A DNA stretch of 6,139 nt from the NCBI GenBank assembly GCA_005884465.1, contig VAZH01000037.1, forward strand, positions 1 through 6,139, in the 5' to 3' direction. A program made the translations under genes and the position numbers. A model generated the notes under the pieces. That model was given only the letters and a program-made list of their open reading frames with translations, made no database searches and was not told where the DNA came from. This DNA is from Alphaproteobacteria bacterium. Its GTDB lineage: Bacteria; Pseudomonadota; Alphaproteobacteria; Rhizobiales; Xanthobacteraceae. Of the stretch, positions 1 through 5,854 are shown piece by piece. How positions within the stretch are numbered: the first letter of the stretch is position 1; each line of letters starts with the position of its first letter.

Positions 1-1390
1 AGCGCACGCGCCGGTTGCCCAGATGGTCGATGTCGTCGATCTCGCCCTTGCCGTCGCGCAGGTCGACCAGCGTCTTGATGACGGCGAGAATGTCTTCCTT
101 GCGCAGCGTGCGATGGGTATCGGGCGCATCGAGTTCGAGGCGCATGTTCATCTTCACGCGGCCGACCGCGGAAAGGTCGTAGCGCTCGGAATCGAAGAAC
201 AGTGACTGGAACATGGCCTGCGCCGAGTCGATCGTCGGCGGCTCGCCGGGGCGCATCACCCGATAAATGTCAAACAGCGCGTCTTCGCGCGTCATGTTCT
301 TGTCGGCATGCAGCGTATTGCGGATGTAAGCGCCGACATTGACATGGTCGATGTCGAGCAGCGGCAACTCCTTGTAGCCGTGCTCGTTGAGCGTCTTCAG
401 CAATTTCTCGGTGATTTCCTCGCCGGCCTCGGCATAGATCTCACCGGTTTTCGGATTGACGAGGTCCTCGGCAAGGTAATTGCCGACCAGTTCCCCGTCC
501 GACAGGCGCAGCGCCTTGAGGCCCTTCTCCTGGAGCTGACGCGCGGCGCGCACGGTGAGCTTCTTGCCGGCCTCCAGCACAACCTTGCCGCTGTCGGCAT
601 CGACCAGGTCGTTGATGGTGCTGTAGCCGCGGAAACGGTTGGCGTCGAACGGCACCCGCCAGCCATCCTTGGCGCGCTTGTAGATGATCTTCTTGTAGAA
701 CGTCGAGAGGATCTGCTCGCCGTCGAGACCGAGCGCGAACATCAGCGACGTCACCGGAATCTTGCGGCGGCGGTCGATGCGCGCGAACACGATGTCCTTG
801 GCGTCGAACTCGATATCGAGCCAGGAACCGCGATAAGGGATCACGCGCGCGGCAAACAGCAGCTTGCCCGACGAATGGGTCTTGCCCTTGTCGTGATCGA
901 AGAACACGCCGGGCGAGCGATGCATCTGCGAGACGATGACGCGTTCGGTGCCGTTGACGACGAAGGTGCCGTTCATGGTCATGAGCGGGATATCGCCCAT
1001 GTAGACGTCCTGCTCCTTGATGTCCTTCACCGACTTCGCGCCGGTTTCTTCGTCGATATCGAACACGATCAGACGCAGCGTCACCTTCAGCGGCGCGGCA
1101 TAGGTCATGCCGCGCTGGCGGCACTCGTCGACGTCATATTTCGGCGGCTCGAACTCGTAGCGGACGAATTCCAGCATCGAGGTGCCGGAGAAATCCGAAA
1201 TCGGAAACACCGAGCGGAACACCGCCTGCAAGCCTTCATCCAGCCGCCCGCCCGGAGGCTCGTCGACCATCAGGAATTGGTCATAGGACGCCTTCTGAAC
1301 CTCGATCAGGTTCGGCATCTCCGCGACTTCCTTGATATGTCCGAAGAACTTGCGAACGCGTTTGCGACCGGTGAATGTCTGCTGCGCCAT
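1..1390 (-). CDS. rpoB: DNA-directed RNA polymerase subunit beta, N-terminal 463 residues (partial)
   Basis: This is the beta subunit of RNA polymerase, which with beta' forms the catalytic core. Reading down from ATG 1390–1388, the frame is open for 463 codons to the window edge with no stop or frameshift. The protein begins [20 protein letters not shown]. Visible landmarks are the protrusion segment at residues 147–161 ([15 protein letters not shown], where V153 corresponds to E. coli V146, a rifampicin-resistance position) and [13 protein letters not shown] at 451–463. The window ends shortly before rifampicin cluster I; about two thirds of the protein lies outside. GAGAGG sits about 5 nt before the ATG and fixes the start. 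It follows rplL after a 525-bp structured spacer and probably shares its transcript. The sequence resembles Bradyrhizobium RpoB; identification is certain. Confidence 0.99.
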   Translation of the reverse strand, partial: MAQQTFTGRKRVRKFFGHIKEVAEMPNLIEVQKASYDQFLMVDEPPGGRLDEGLQAVFRSVFPISDFSGTSMLEFVRYEFEPPKYDVDECRQRGMTYAAPLKVTLRLIVFDIDEETGAKSVKDIKEQDVYMGDIPLMTMNGTFVVNGTERVIVSQMHRSPGVFFDHDKGKTHSSGKLLFAARVIPYRGSWLDIEFDAKDIVFARIDRRRKIPVTSLMFALGLDGEQILSTFYKKIIYKRAKDGWRVPFDANRFRGYSTINDLVDADSGKVVLEAGKKLTVRAARQLQEKGLKALRLSDGELVGNYLAEDLVNPKTGEIYAEAGEEITEKLLKTLNEHGYKELPLLDIDHVNVGAYIRNTLHADKNMTREDALFDIYRVMRPGEPPTIDSAQAMFQSLFFDSERYDLSAVGRVKMNMRLELDAPDTHRTLRKEDILAVIKTLVDLRDGKGEIDDIDHLGNRRVR

Positions 1391-1495
1391 CGTGGCCTCT
1401 CATTTCGTCGCCCGTCAGAGGCGAACCTTCCGAAGCGCGATTGGCATCGCCCCCGGGTTGAATTTCGATTCGTTCCTAGGCCGGGACCACAAATA

Positions 1496-1513
1496 TCAGG
1501 ATTTAAATCCTGA
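1496..1513. promoter_or_regulatory. 18-bp perfect palindrome upstream of rpoB
   Basis: TCAGGATTTAAATCCTGA is a perfect dyad with an AT-rich centre, 105 bp before the rpoB start codon. The flanking bases (A/A, then T/T) do not continue the symmetry. A perfect 18-bp palindrome is expected by chance about 0.02 times in this much random sequence. The form suits a homodimeric DNA-binding protein, but I do not recognise the site. With no spacer between the arms it is a poor RNA hairpin. Confidence 0.5.
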
Positions 1514-1704
1514 ATCCGCGCGCCGAAATTTCAGAACGCAAAACGACGCGCGGGGCGCATGACTGCACCCGCCCGTCATAACCATGTGTTTCACGGACTG
1601 AAAAAGCCCGAAATTGCTTATCTCCCAACGGCTTGCGCAGAAACGCTGCCGTTCCCGCCGCCAACCGTGCTTTCGTGCTACCGCCCCTATATGGGATGGC
1701 AATC

Positions 1705-1739
1705 GTGGAGATTCGAGGGACAAACGTTCGAATCCCCAC
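1705..1739 (-). promoter_or_regulatory. Long RNA hairpin in the rplL–rpoB spacer, candidate processing or attenuation site
   Basis: The arms are 1728–1739 and 1705–1716 around an 11-nt loop (1717–1727). In the minus-strand transcript, GTGGGGATTCGA pairs with TCGAATCTCCAC as a continuous 12-bp helix, the single non-Watson-Crick position being a G·U pair. In plus-strand RNA that pair would be A·C, so the fold favours the rplJL–rpoB transcript. No U-tract follows, so it is not a standard terminator. Position and form suggest an RNase III or other processing site, as in the E. coli rplL–rpoB spacer; that is inference. Confidence 0.5.
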
Positions 1740-1762
1740 ACATTCTTGTGTACGACTTGGTC

Positions 1763-1778
1763 CCAAGGGAACCCTTGG
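1763..1778 (-). repeat. Short inverted repeat in the rplL–rpoB spacer
   Basis: CCAAGGG and CCCTTGG are perfect 7-bp arms around AA on the plus strand. In the minus-strand RNA this would fold as CCAAGG–GTTC–CCTTGG, a 6-bp stem with a tetraloop. A second small hairpin, ACACA–TTCT–TGTGT (1738–1751), lies between it and the long helix at 1705–1739 and shares two bases with that helix. Neither is followed by a U-run. Confidence 0.4.
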
Positions 1779-1807
1779 CCCACATCCTCTTTCGCCCACC
1801 TACCCCT

Positions 1808-1895
1808 TCGTCATGGCGGGCTTGACCCGGCCATCCACGTCTTGGGTGGACAATCCCCGGATCGCGCTCGGCTTGCGCCTCGCTTGTCTGGGGAT
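1808..1895. repeat. REP-like palindromic element, copy 1
   Basis: The element opens TCGTCATGGCGGGCTTGACC, a GC stem centred on CTTGA, followed by the TCCAC/GTGGA inverted repeat (1834–1838 and 1846–1850). It closes with ATCCCCGGA (1853–1861) pairing to TCTGGGGAT (1887–1895) through nine pairs, one of them G·U or G·T. The opening 30 bases match copy 2 at 5726 closely. Dispersed extragenic palindromes of this look are, to my knowledge, common in Bradyrhizobium and relatives. It ends about 20 bp from the rplL stop codon, so it lies in the 3' part of the rplL message. Confidence 0.7.
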
Positions 1896-1915
1896 GGAAT
1901 TGAAGCAAGCTTCGC

Positions 1916-2287
<372 letters not shown>

Positions 2288-2310
2288 TGATCTGTTTCCT
2301 TAAGCGTATC

Positions 2311-2320
2311 GGTTCGAACC
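2311..2320. repeat. GGTTCGAACC palindrome, copy in the rplJ–rplL gap
   Basis: This perfect 10-bp palindrome lies in the 57-bp gap before rplL, 24 bp upstream of its start codon. The identical palindrome occurs at 3033–3042 upstream of rplJ. Neither sits in a tRNA T-arm, since the flanks do not pair. The role is unknown. Confidence 0.45.
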
Positions 2321-2344
2321 AGGTTTTACGTTGTGCGAAGGGCG

Positions 2345-2863
2345 TCAGGCCGCTTCGCTCTTTGAGGCATAGGCCTGAACCACGCGCGCAAGCTTGGCCG
2401 CGGGCGCAGTGGTGAGCTGGGCGATCTTGGTCGCCGGCGCCACCAGGAGGCCGACGATCTTTCCGCGCAGCTCATCGAGCGACGGCAGGGCGGCAAGTGC
2501 CTTCACGCCATCGACATTCAGGACGGTTTTACCCATCGATCCGCCGAGGATGACGAACCGCTCGTTCGTCCTGGCGAATTCGATGGCAACCTTCGGCGCC
2601 GCCACCGGATCGTTTGAAGTCGCGATCACGGTCGGCCCCTTCAAAAGGGAACCAATGGCAACGACGTCCGTGCCTTCAAGAGCAATTTTGGCGAGACGGT
2701 TCTTCGAGACCTTCACCGAGGCGCCCGCCTGCTTCATCTGCGTGCGCAGTTTCTGCATCTGGGCCACGGTGAGGCCGGAATAGTGAGCCACGACCGCGAC
2801 GCTGGTGGTCTTGAACAGACCGTTCAGTGTCTCAACCGCGTGCTTTTTTGCCGCTCTTTCCAC
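2345..2863 (-). CDS. rplJ: 50S ribosomal protein L10
   Basis: L10 anchors the L7/L12 dimers to 23S rRNA at the stalk base, and with L12 it represses its own mRNA in many bacteria. With the GTG start at 2863–2861 the protein has 172 residues, the family's usual length, and begins [20 protein letters not shown] (first residue read as Met). Conserved segments include [15 protein letters not shown] (26–40), the basic rRNA-binding [13 protein letters not shown] (50–62), LLKGPTVIA (73–81) and the C-terminal L12-binding helix ([15 protein letters not shown], 158–172). GGAGAG eight bases before the GTG supports this start. The frame stays open upstream to an ATG at 3022, adding 53 residues, but that stretch is Arg-rich, unlike L10, and overlaps the structured leader, so I reject it. 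rplL follows after 57 bp. Confidence 0.98.
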   Translation of the reverse strand: MERAAKKHAVETLNGLFKTTSVAVVAHYSGLTVAQMQKLRTQMKQAGASVKVSKNRLAKIALEGTDVVAIGSLLKGPTVIATSNDPVAAPKVAIEFARTNERFVILGGSMGKTVLNVDGVKALAALPSLDELRGKIVGLLVAPATKIAQLTTAPAAKLARVVQAYASKSEAA

Positions 2864-2881
2864 AGCAAGCTCTCTCCGGTT

Positions 2882-2931
2882 GGCGGCCTTTGCCCAAAAG
2901 CAGGACCGCCGGGTTACACCCACCGTCCTGC
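2882..2931 (-). promoter_or_regulatory. Two mutually exclusive hairpins just before the rplJ start
   Basis: The segment GGCGGTC (2910–2904) overlaps the 3' arm of the GCAGGAC/GTCCTGC hairpin (2931–2925 with 2906–2900). It can instead pair with GGCCGCC (2888–2882) over 7 pairs, one G·U. Both stems cannot form fully at once. The second lies just before the GGAGAG ribosome binding site at about 2877–2872, so the choice of fold could affect ribosome access. This is inferred from base pairing only. Confidence 0.45.
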
Positions 2932-3032
2932 CCAAACCTGACCTCGAGACGTCTTTAAGTCTCGGGACACGCGGGGCAGAACGACATTTGAAAAGCCTGC
3001 CCTCCCGAGCCCAGAGGGCCACGGGGTGTCGA

Positions 3033-3042
3033 GGTTCGAACC
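3033..3042. repeat. GGTTCGAACC palindrome, copy in the rplJ leader
   Basis: This is identical to the palindrome at 2311–2320. It lies in the 5' part of the rplJ leader, between the CGTCGCG and GCCCTC hairpins. Confidence 0.45.
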
Positions 3043-3074
3043 ATATCCGCTGACCGTCGCGTGAAAACGCGACG

Positions 3075-3441
3075 TAAAGCGAAATCCGGTCTTCACCCGT
3101 CTATGCAGGCCATGCGATTAAGCCGTTGAGGAAACCAGAAGTTTCGCCGCGGGCGCCTGCAGTCTTGGACAGGATCGAGGCCATCCGGCAAGCCGAAAGA
3201 CCTCTGCCCGCATTCCTTCCAACGCGACGGGTTCCCTTCCCTTTCGAGCAATCCATGTGGACGGATCGGAAAGGAATGATCTCCTATAGTGTCGGGTTTT
3301 CGGAATGCGCGCACAGACGTGCCAGCAAACGGCCAGCACGTCCGGAACAGATTATTTACCGAGTCTTTTCCAGTTTGCCAAGCACAAATTCACGCCAATC
3401 CAACCGACTGGTATTCTAACAGTTGGTCGAAATAGGCCGAT
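3075..3441. other. Non-coding gap between the dehydrogenase stop and the rplJ leader
   Basis: I see no gene here; short frames on both strands have no family resemblance, and the stretch lacks the strong codon-position GC bias of the neighbouring genes. It contains the candidate promoter (3381–3351) and, just downstream of it, a 7-bp inverted repeat GACGTGC/GCACGTC (3316–3322 and 3336–3342). No terminator is visible behind the dehydrogenase gene, so its transcript may run into rplJ. Confidence 0.6.
3351..3381 (-). promoter_or_regulatory. Candidate sigma-70-type promoter for rplJL(-rpoB)
   Basis: In the coding sense, TTGGCA (3381–3376) is followed 17 bases later by TAAATAAT (3358–3351). The -35 box is good; the -10 box is weak against TATAAT. 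It lies in the non-coding gap between the dehydrogenase and rplJ, where a promoter is needed because the rplKA transcript is expected to stop upstream. CTATAG at 3289–3284 is another -10-like sequence, but it lacks a -35 partner. Confidence 0.35.
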
Positions 3442-4395
3442 TCAGGTGCCCCGAACCGTATGGGGAAGCGGATTTCCCGCGAAAAACGCCTCGAGATTGG
3501 CGATCACGCAGTTCTGCATCGCCACATGCGACTCGAGCGTATGGCCGCCGACATGCGGGGTCAGCACCACATTTGGGAAGGCGGTCAGCGCGTCCGGCGG
3601 GTGCGGCTCCATCTCGTAGACGTCGAGACCGGCGCCTGCGATCGACTCCTCCGCCAGCGCTGCGACCAGCGCCTGCTGGTCGATCACCGAGCCGCGCGAG
3701 ATATTGACGACATAGCCGTCCTTGCCGAGCTTCCGCAGAATCGACGCATCGATGGCGTGATGGGTATCGGCGCCGGCGCGCACCGCAATCATCAGAACGC
3801 CGCACCATTCGGCCAGCGCCTCGAGGCTCGGCAGATATTGATAGGGCACGTCATGCCTGCTGCGGCTGAAATAACCAACTTCGGTCTCGAACGCGGCGGC
3901 GCGGCTCGCGATCTTGCGGCCGATCTCGCCCATGCCGTAGACGCCGACCCGGCGGCCGGGATTGCCCGGCTGCGGACGCATCAGCGGCGACGGTTTTGCC
4001 GCCGACCAGTTGCCGCTCCGAACATATTGGTCCGCCGGCAGCAGGCGGCGCGTGACCGCCAGCATCAGCGTGACCGCGAGATCGGCAACCGCGGCCGCAT
4101 TGGCAGCCGGACTGTGCCCGACCGCGATCTTGCGCTGCGCCGCCGCTGCAAGGTCGACCCCGTCATAGCCGGTGCCGTAGCAGACGATCGCTCGCAACGC
4201 GGGCATCTTGTCCATCATGGCTCCGCCCAGCGGGGTGCTGCCTGCGGTGATCATCGCCCTGACGCCGGAGAGCTGTTCCGCCGTGAACACTTCATGCGGC
4301 GGCTTGCCCGCGGCGTCCATCAGCTCGAAACGCTGCCCGATGCGCGCCATCATCGCCTTGGGGAAGCGTGAGTAGATCAGGACCTTGTCCGGCAT
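3442..4395 (-). CDS. D-isomer-specific 2-hydroxyacid dehydrogenase, probably NADP(H)-preferring
   Basis: A cytosolic oxidoreductase of the D-2-hydroxyacid dehydrogenase family, which interconverts 2-oxo acids and D-2-hydroxy acids (glyoxylate/hydroxypyruvate reductase type). The 317 residues are a full-length family member. The substrate domain is 1 to about 100 plus the C-terminus; the nucleotide domain is about 103–285. GMGEIG (154–159) is the dinucleotide-binding glycine motif. At the end of the next strand, where NAD enzymes carry Asp, it has SRSRH (177–181), which points to NADP(H). The catalytic set is present: R234 in NISRGSVID, E263 in YEMEP and H281 in LTPHVGG. The ATG at 4395 has GAGGAAG just upstream. 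It is unrelated to its ribosomal neighbours and begins 25 bp after the rplA terminator. The substrate cannot be named from sequence. Confidence 0.93.
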   Translation of the reverse strand: MPDKVLIYSRFPKAMMARIGQRFELMDAAGKPPHEVFTAEQLSGVRAMITAGSTPLGGAMMDKMPALRAIVCYGTGYDGVDLAAAAQRKIAVGHSPAANAAAVADLAVTLMLAVTRRLLPADQYVRSGNWSAAKPSPLMRPQPGNPGRRVGVYGMGEIGRKIASRAAAFETEVGYFSRSRHDVPYQYLPSLEALAEWCGVLMIAVRAGADTHHAIDASILRKLGKDGYVVNISRGSVIDQQALVAALAEESIAGAGLDVYEMEPHPPDALTAFPNVVLTPHVGGHTLESHVAMQNCVIANLEAFFAGNPLPHTVRGT

Positions 4396-4419
4396 CGCCG
4401 CTTCCTCAGGTCAAAGACA

Positions 4420-4451
4420 AGGGACGGAATCGGTTGCCCAATTCCGTCCCT
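4420..4451 (-). terminator. Intrinsic terminator behind rplA
   Basis: In the coding sense, AGGGACGGAAT (4451–4441) and ATTCCGTCCCT (4430–4420) pair perfectly over 11 bp around a 10-nt loop, and the stem runs into TTGTCTTTG. The stem starts 20 bp after the rplA stop codon. The U-tract is interrupted, so termination may be partial. The plus-strand tail (TGGTTCGTCTC) is a poorer U-tract, supporting function on the minus strand. Confidence 0.8.
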
Positions 4452-4470
4452 GGTTCGTCTCACGCAGTTC

Positions 4471-5160
4471 TCAATGCAGGCTTCCGGGCTCAACCTTCAC
4501 GCCCGGCCCCATGGTGGAGGAAACCGCCACGCGCTGGATGTAGGTACCCTTGGCGCCGGCAGGCTTCGCCTTGGCGACCGCATCCGCGAGCGCCTTGACG
4601 TTCTCGACCAGCTTCTCTTCCGAGAACGACGCCTTGCCGATGCCGGCCTGCACGATGCCGGCCTTCTCGACCCGGAACTCGACCGAACCGCCCTTGGCGC
4701 CCTTCACGGCGTTGGCGACATCCATGGTGACGGTACCGATCTTCGGATTGGGCATCATGCCGCGCGGCCCCAATACCTTACCGAGCCGGCCAACCAGCGG
4801 CATCATGTCGGGGGTCGCGATGCAGCGGTCGAAGTCGATCTGGCCGCCTTGCACTTTCTCAACCAGGTCCTCGGCGCCGACGACGTCGGCTCCCGCCGCT
4901 TTGGCTTCTTCGGCCTTGGCGCCGCGGGCGAACACGCCAACGCGCAGGGTGCGGCCGGTGCCGTTCGGCAGCGTCACCACGCCGCGCACCATCTGATCGG
5001 CATGGCGCGGATCGACGCCGAGATTGATCGCAATCTCGACCGTCTCGTCGAACTTCGACTTGGCGCGTTCCTTGACCATCTTGATGGCGTCCGCGATCGG
5101 ATAGAGTTTCTCGCGGTTGATGCCTTCGCGGGCCTTCTTCAAACGTTTTCCGATTGCCAT
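4471..5160 (-). CDS. rplA: 50S ribosomal protein L1
   Basis: L1 builds the mobile L1 stalk next to the E site and, when free, represses its own operon by binding the mRNA leader. The 229-residue length is normal. The family signature is clear: [20 protein letters not shown] at 108–127, followed by [13 protein letters not shown] (128–140). The C-terminal RNA-binding stretch [12 protein letters not shown] (214–225) is intact. The ATG at 5160 is six bases after the rplK stop codon, and the purine-rich ribosome binding region overlaps the end of rplK, which implies translational coupling. A strong intrinsic terminator follows 20 bp after the stop. A probable L1-binding structure lies before rplK at 5693–5644. 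Confidence 0.99.
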   Translation of the reverse strand: MAIGKRLKKAREGINREKLYPIADAIKMVKERAKSKFDETVEIAINLGVDPRHADQMVRGVVTLPNGTGRTLRVGVFARGAKAEEAKAAGADVVGAEDLVEKVQGGQIDFDRCIATPDMMPLVGRLGKVLGPRGMMPNPKIGTVTMDVANAVKGAKGGSVEFRVEKAGIVQAGIGKASFSEEKLVENVKALADAVAKAKPAGAKGTYIQRVAVSSTMGPGVKVEPGSLH

Positions 5161-5166
5161 GACCCG

Positions 5167-5595
5167 TTACCCCGCAACTTCAAGACCCATCGAACGGGCG
5201 GAGCCCTCGACCATCTTCATGGCCGACTCGATGGTATCGCAATTCAAGTCCTTCATCTTCTTCTCGGCGATCTCGCGCACCTGCGCGCGTGTCACCTTGC
5301 CGGCCTTGTCGCGGCCCGGGGCCTTCGACCCGGACTGGATTTTGGCGGCCTGCTTGAGAAAAAACGACATCGGGGGCGTCTTCATCTCGAAGGTGAACGA
5401 ACGATCGGCGTAGATCGTGATCACCACCGGAATCGGGGTATTCTTTTCTTCCTTCTGCGTCTGGGCGTTGAATGCCTTGCAGAATTCCATGATGTTGAGG
5501 CCGCGCTGACCAAGCGCGGGTCCGATCGGGGGCGAAGGGTTCGCCGCACCGGCCGGCACCTGCAATTTCAGGTATCCGGTCACTTTCTTTGCCAT
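5167..5595 (-). CDS. rplK: 50S ribosomal protein L11
   Basis: L11 binds the GTPase-associated centre of 23S rRNA, is the thiostrepton site, and in many bacteria is needed for RelA to sense uncharged tRNA. The 142-residue length is usual. The N-terminal domain contains the proline-rich switch [20 protein letters not shown] (20–39). The C-terminal rRNA-binding domain runs from about 72 to 142 and ends with the signature [20 protein letters not shown] (116–135). GAGGAG six bases before the ATG at 5595 fixes the start. An overlapping frame starting at 5602 is a shadow. It is the first gene of the rplKA pair and follows nusG after a 259-bp spacer. Confidence 0.99.
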   Translation of the reverse strand: MAKKVTGYLKLQVPAGAANPSPPIGPALGQRGLNIMEFCKAFNAQTQKEEKNTPIPVVITIYADRSFTFEMKTPPMSFFLKQAAKIQSGSKAPGRDKAGKVTRAQVREIAEKKMKDLNCDTIESAMKMVEGSARSMGLEVAG

Positions 5596-5643
5596 CTTTC
5601 ACTCCTCATGTTGTTTCCGGACCAGCCCGAAAACTTCACAGGA

Positions 5644-5693
5644 CCGTGGTGCGGTTCAACGGATGACTGGCGATCATCCATCTCCTCCCACGG
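5644..5693 (-). promoter_or_regulatory. L1-binding leader of rplKA, mimic of 23S rRNA L1 site
   Basis: In the coding sense, CCGTGG (5693–5688) pairs with CCACGG (5649–5644), enclosing an inner stem GGATGA/TCATCC (5679–5674 and 5666–5661). The inner loop is TCGCCAG; a T·G pair can extend the stem and leave CGCCA. GTGGGAGG, CGCCAGTC, TTGAA and ACCAC occur in the same order as in the L1-binding region of 23S rRNA (helices 76–77) as I recall it from E. coli. L1 is known to repress rplKA by binding such an mRNA copy. It ends 48 bases before the rplK ATG. Confidence 0.8.
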
Positions 5694-5700
5694 CTCTTCT

Positions 5701-5719
5701 CAAGCGGCCTCGCCGCTTG
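5701..5719 (-). repeat. Perfect 8-bp hairpin upstream of the L1 site
   Basis: CAAGCGGC and GCCGCTTG pair perfectly around a 3-nt loop. No U-run follows in the coding sense (AGAAGAG), so it is not a terminator for nusG. It directly precedes the L1-type structure and could be part of the same leader fold or mark the edge of the neighbouring REP-like element. Confidence 0.5.
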
Positions 5720-5725
5720 CTCTAT

Positions 5726-5849
5726 TCGTCATGCCCGGACTTGATCCGGGCATCCATCGCACTTCGCAAAATGCATTCTTACGAAGCAGATGGATTGCCG
5801 GGTCATCTAGCGCGAAGACGTGCTTCGCGCTTTTGCCCGGCAATAACAA
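5726..5849. repeat. REP-like palindromic element, copy 2
   Basis: The element consists of consecutive stems. ATGCCCGGA–CTTGA–TCCGGGCAT (5731–5753) is a perfect 9-bp hairpin. ATCCATC (5752–5758) pairs with GATGGAT (5789–5795), enclosing CTTCG/CGAAG. TTGCCGGG (5795–5802) pairs with CCCGGCAA (5836–5843), enclosing AGCGCGAAG–ACGTG–CTTCGCGCT (5809–5831), another perfect 9-bp hairpin. Its opening is nearly the same as copy 1 at 1808. It starts only a few bases after the nusG stop codon, so it forms the 3' end of the nusG message and could protect it from decay or end it. Confidence 0.75.
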
Positions 5850-5854
5850 TGCGA

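Larger units (their letters stand above)
1391..1915 (-). other. rplL–rpoB spacer, non-coding and rich in hairpins
   Basis: This 525-bp stretch has no credible gene on either strand; its short overlapping frames look like no known protein. In transcript order it holds a REP-like element (1895–1808), a short hairpin (1778–1763), a 5-bp hairpin (1751–1738), a long helix (1739–1705), a GGGC-TTTTT stretch near 1609–1601 with no convincing stem, an 18-bp perfect palindrome (1513–1496), and the rpoB ribosome binding site. In E. coli the equivalent spacer carries a partial terminator and an RNase III site that lower rpoBC expression relative to rplJL. A similar role here is inference from position and structure. 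I could not find a convincing separate rpoB promoter. Confidence 0.7.
2864..3074 (-). promoter_or_regulatory. Structured rplJ leader, probable L10(L12) autoregulatory region
   Basis: The roughly 200 nt before rplJ fold into several stems in the coding sense. In transcript order these are CGTCGCG/CGCGACG (3074–3055), GCCCTC/GAGGGC (3019–2999) followed by a short T-run, CGAGAC/GTCTCG (2964–2945), and GCAGGAC/GTCCTGC (2931–2900). The last has an inner GGGT/ACCC stem and an asymmetric internal loop (GGT against GGCG). An asymmetric-loop hairpin shortly before rplJ is what the known L10-complex binding leaders look like. The exact match to that family is inference, not checked. The 5' boundary is uncertain. 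Confidence 0.6.

Noticed and set aside
441..1124. 227-codon open frame on the minus strand inside rpoB
   Set aside because: It is in a different frame from the continuous 463-codon rpoB reading, which has no frameshift.
308..1513. 401-codon open frame on the plus strand
   Set aside because: It lies antisense to rpoB. Its His/Asp/Arg/Val-rich composition is the mirror of high-GC rpoB codons, and it resembles no family.
1601..1609. GGGC-TTTTT considered as a terminator in the rplL–rpoB spacer
   Set aside because: Only a weak 5-bp AAGCC/GGCTT pairing over a loop of more than 20 nt is available, too poor to call.
1711..1740. GTTCGAATCCCC, resembling a tRNA T-arm
   Set aside because: The bases before it (CAAAC) do not pair with CCCCA to form a T-stem, and no cloverleaf or acceptor arm can be drawn. 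The sequence is explained by the 12-bp inverted repeat.
3033..3042. GGTTCGAACC as a tRNA T-loop remnant
   Set aside because: The flanks do not form a T-stem on either strand and no other tRNA arms are near.
3093..3419. Short frames in the dehydrogenase–rplJ gap, both strands
   Set aside because: They have no recognisable protein, no good start signal, and overlap the promoter and hairpin candidates.
3460..4371. 303-codon open frame on the plus strand
   Set aside because: It lies antisense to the dehydrogenase, whose glycine motif and catalytic Arg, Glu and His prove the minus strand is the coding one.
5701..5719. 8-bp hairpin considered as a terminator behind nusG
   Set aside because: In the coding sense it is followed by AGAAGAG, with no U-tract.
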